From the NCBI GenBank assembly GCA_964481035.1, contig CAYZSE010000033.1:1-26789 (forward strand): DNA of 26,789 bases, read 5' to 3'. Below the pieces are notes generated by a model. The model saw only the letters and a program-made list of their open reading frames with translations. It had not been told where the DNA came from and did no database searches. Positions 25,068 through 26,789 of this stretch are shown here, one piece after another. The stretch is from JAAAPF01 sp964481035 (GTDB lineage: Bacteria; Pseudomonadota; Alphaproteobacteria; Geminicoccales; Geminicoccaceae). The position numbers were made by a program, and so were the translations under genes. Position 1 is the stretch's first letter, and each line of letters opens with the position of its first letter.

Positions 25068-25985
25068 TCACGCGACCCGACGCCGAGCTGCGCGCAGCCG
25101 CGCCGACCGAGCCCGCGGGTTGCGAGCGCATTCCGCCTCGTCCGGGCGGACGACCTTGCGGGTGAGCACCTCCAGGCGTGCCGGCGCGACGGTCGCGACC
25201 GCCGGTCGATGCCGCGAAACCCCGGGCATGGCGCCGGACGCCGCCTGGAAGAAGCGCTTCACCACGCGATCCTCGAGCGAATGAAAGCTGACCACGACCA
25301 GCCGGCCGCCGGGGGCGAGACGCTCGACCGCGCCCTCGAGCCCGCGCTCCAGCTCGCCGAGCTCGTCGTTGACTGCGATGCGCAGCGCCTGGAAGACGCG
25401 GGTCGCCGGGTCGATCGCGCCGGGCGGCCCGCCGACGGCGCGCCGGACCACGTCGGCGAGGTCGAGCGTACGCGCGAAGGGCGCCCGGCGGCGGCGCTCG
25501 ACGATCGCTCGAGCCACGCGGCGGGCCTTGCGCTCCTCGCCGTAGCGGCGGAAGAGGTCGGCGAGCTCCGCCTCGTCGAGCGTAGCGACGAGCTCTGCCG
25601 CTGACGGCCCGCCACCGCCCATGCGCATGTCGAGGGGACCGTCGCGCCGAAACGAGAAGCCGCGCACCGCGGTGTCGAGTTGGAACGAGGAGACCCCGAG
25701 GTCGAAAACGATCCCATCGAACGGATCGGCCACGAGCTCCGCGAGATCGCCGAAGCGCCCCTCGAAAATCGCCAAGCGCGGCTCGGCGGCGGCGAGATCA
25801 CGGCCGCGCGCGACGGCGGCTGGATCACGGTCGAGGCCGACGACGGCCGCGGCGCCGTGCGCCAAGAGCGCTCGGGCGTAGCCGCCGCCGCCGTAGGTCG
25901 CGTCGAGAAAGCGGCCATCGCGGATCGGTCCGAGCCATTCGCAGGCGTGCTCCAGGAGCACGGGAAGATGGGTCGATTCATCCAC
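25068..25985 (-). CDS. rsmH: 16S rRNA (cytosine1402-N4)-methyltransferase
   Basis: RsmH (formerly MraW) methylates C1402 in the ribosomal decoding centre. The 305 residues show DATYGGGGYA (28-37) for S-adenosylmethionine, VFDLGVSSFQLD (93-104), RGFSFRRDGPLDMRM (108-122), RVFQALRIAVNDEL and VVSFHSLEDRVVK, all family hallmarks. The start is GTG; a stop codon lies three codons upstream in frame, so no longer form exists, and no ATG follows near the N-terminus. No clear ribosome binding site precedes it. The GTG lies inside a TGTGGATGA sequence that resembles a DnaA box. It is the first gene of the dcw run, without mraZ before it. Confidence 0.96.
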   Translation of the reverse strand: MDESTHLPVLLEHACEWLGPIRDGRFLDATYGGGGYARALLAHGAAAVVGLDRDPAAVARGRDLAAAEPRLAIFEGRFGDLAELVADPFDGIVFDLGVSSFQLDTAVRGFSFRRDGPLDMRMGGGGPSAAELVATLDEAELADLFRRYGEERKARRVARAIVERRRRAPFARTLDLADVVRRAVGGPPGAIDPATRVFQALRIAVNDELGELERGLEGAVERLAPGGRLVVVSFHSLEDRVVKRFFQAASGAMPGVSRHRPAVATVAPARLEVLTRKVVRPDEAECARNPRARSARLRAARRRVA

Positions 25986-25986
25986 A
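25978..25986 (+). promoter_or_regulatory. DnaA-box-like 9-mer (one mismatch)
   Basis: TCATCCACA differs at one base from the DnaA consensus TTATCCACA. It overlaps the rsmH start codon and lies 14 bases from a perfect box in the same orientation. Confidence 0.4.
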
Positions 25987-25991
25987 GGTCT

Positions 25992-26000
25992 TTATCCACA
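25992..26000 (+). promoter_or_regulatory. Perfect DnaA box
   Basis: TTATCCACA is an exact match to the bacterial DnaA-box consensus. It lies seven bases upstream of the rsmH start codon, so bound DnaA could affect transcription or translation of the dcw operon. Function is inferred from the match and the AT-rich context. Confidence 0.55.
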
Positions 26001-26230
26001 GGAAAAAAGACCTCAAAAGGGTTTAGCACTTGCCGGACGCTCGATTGAAAGCGCCTGCAATTCCGCTTTTTTTCAATATTATCTACGATTCTTGATCGAT
26101 GGCACCGCCAGGATGCCGCTGCCCTCAATCGGTTATAGGATTTTTTTCTTGTCACGGTACCAAAGCTTGTGGCTTGATGAGTCACCAGCGGCGTTCCAAA
26201 AGCATGTTCACTTTCAGGGGGCGCTAGCAC

Positions 26231-26272
26231 GGACAACGTATCCAAAATTGACTTTCAGACAAGCGGTCAAGT
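26231..26272 (-). repeat. Imperfect direct repeat, copy A
   Basis: On the minus strand this reads ACTTGACC, four bases, GTCT, then a TCAA/TT/ATAC-containing tail ending in GTCC. A second copy with the same order of blocks lies at 26305-26337. The TTGACC block resembles a -35 hexamer, so the copies could be tandem promoters or a duplicated operator. Confidence 0.4.
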
Positions 26273-26304
26273 GGCGCAAGGCGCAAGCCCACTACGCTGG
26301 ATAA

Positions 26305-26337
26305 GGACGGTATAAGTTGATAGACTTTTGGTCAAGT
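26305..26337 (-). repeat. Imperfect direct repeat, copy B
   Basis: On the minus strand this reads ACTTGACC, four bases, GTCT, then ATCAACTTATACCGTCC. It shares block order with copy A but is about nine bases shorter. TTGACC followed 15 bases later by TATACC is promoter-like but with a short spacer. Confidence 0.4.
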
Positions 26338-26408
26338 AGTTTATCGATATGAATATCTAATTGTATGAGCAAAAACGGATTTTGGCGGCCGCTTGCGATC
26401 TCCAAAGC

Positions 26409-26417
26409 TGTGGATAA
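26409..26417 (-). promoter_or_regulatory. Perfect DnaA box, minus strand
   Basis: The plus strand reads TGTGGATAA, so the minus strand carries the exact DnaA consensus TTATCCACA. It lies about 45 bases beyond the 3' end of rnpB, in the same AT-rich spacer as the box at 25992 and in the opposite orientation. Confidence 0.5.
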
Positions 26418-26460
26418 AATAGTAGATAGTTGGCACTTTGTTCGCATGGGCTGGGGATAG

Positions 26461-26789
<329 letters not shown>

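Larger units (their letters stand above)
25986..26460. other. AT-rich non-coding spacer in the mraZ slot
   Basis: About 475 bp between rnpB and rsmH hold no convincing gene. The composition is clearly AT-richer than the flanks. No mraZ, whole or decayed, is recognisable on the minus strand, although the length is close to a typical mraZ. The spacer contains two perfect DnaA boxes, an imperfect repeated element (26231-26272 and 26305-26337) and GANTC sites at 26087 and just downstream at 25975. It must contain the promoter of the dcw operon unless transcription continues from rnpB. Confidence 0.6.

Noticed and set aside
25986..26030. MraZ-type operator (TGGG repeats) before rsmH
   Set aside because: The tandem sequence there is TGTGGAT, which matches DnaA boxes better, and no TGGG-N5-TGGG array is present.
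26092..26304. Open frame of 70 codons on the plus strand in the rnpB-rsmH spacer
   Set aside because: No ribosome binding site, no family resemblance and AT-rich irregular codon use; it overlaps the repeated element and is probably chance.
26430..26450. Sigma-54-like promoter (TGGCAC then TCGC) on the plus strand
   Set aside because: The downstream element mismatches TTGC, and it would drive transcription antisense into rnpB.

Overview
The window is about 26.8 kb of GC-rich chromosomal DNA from a Gram-negative bacterium, most likely an alphaproteobacterium. The evidence is a type-A RNase P RNA just upstream of the division/cell-wall (dcw) cluster, a one-step phosphatidylcholine synthase, an sqdB-sqdD-sqdC sulfolipid operon of the kind known from Rhodobacter, LpxC (lipid A), and a MurE carrying the DNPR signature of meso-diaminopimelate ligases. 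A 100-N scaffold gap at 12736-12835 shows it is a draft assembly.

Left part (1-9874), accessory and lipid metabolism: an unassigned AT-richer leader region, a candidate 38-residue single-pass membrane protein (341-457), and a class I PHA synthase (phaC, minus). Divergent from phaC is a tight plus-strand operon sqdB-sqdD-sqdC, which makes UDP-sulfoquinovose and probably transfers it to lipid. Its 3' end overlaps the convergent pcs gene by 43 bp. Then come an unrecognised 194-residue protein (minus), a TauE/SafE-type membrane exporter (plus) that seems translationally coupled to an 18-codon leader ORF, a polyphosphate kinase 2 (minus) and lpxC (minus).

Right part (10021-25985), the dcw cluster, all on the minus strand and transcribed right to left: rsmH-ftsL-ftsI-murE-murF-mraY-ftsW-murG-murC-murB-ddl-ftsQ-ftsA-ftsZ, then lpxC. 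From rsmH to ftsA every junction overlaps or nearly touches (ATGA, GTGA, TGATG or TTGA type), so this looks like one translationally coupled operon for cytoplasmic peptidoglycan precursor synthesis, lipid I/II formation and divisome assembly. Two usual members are missing. murD, normally between mraY and ftsW, is absent with no scar. mraZ, normally first, is absent, and a 475-bp AT-rich non-coding spacer lies between rnpB and rsmH. That spacer has two perfect DnaA-box 9-mers plus one near match, and an imperfect repeated element.

The ftsA gene is cut by the N gap, but both sides of the gap carry the same 55 bp. Removing the Ns and one copy restores an uninterrupted 432-residue FtsA, so the gap is best explained as an unmerged contig overlap. 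The right edge holds the 3' part of rnpB (minus). I saw no tRNA, CRISPR array, insertion sequence, phage gene or convincing defence system. The window is mostly housekeeping; its most informative oddities are the missing murD, the DnaA-box spacer and the small-ORF candidates.
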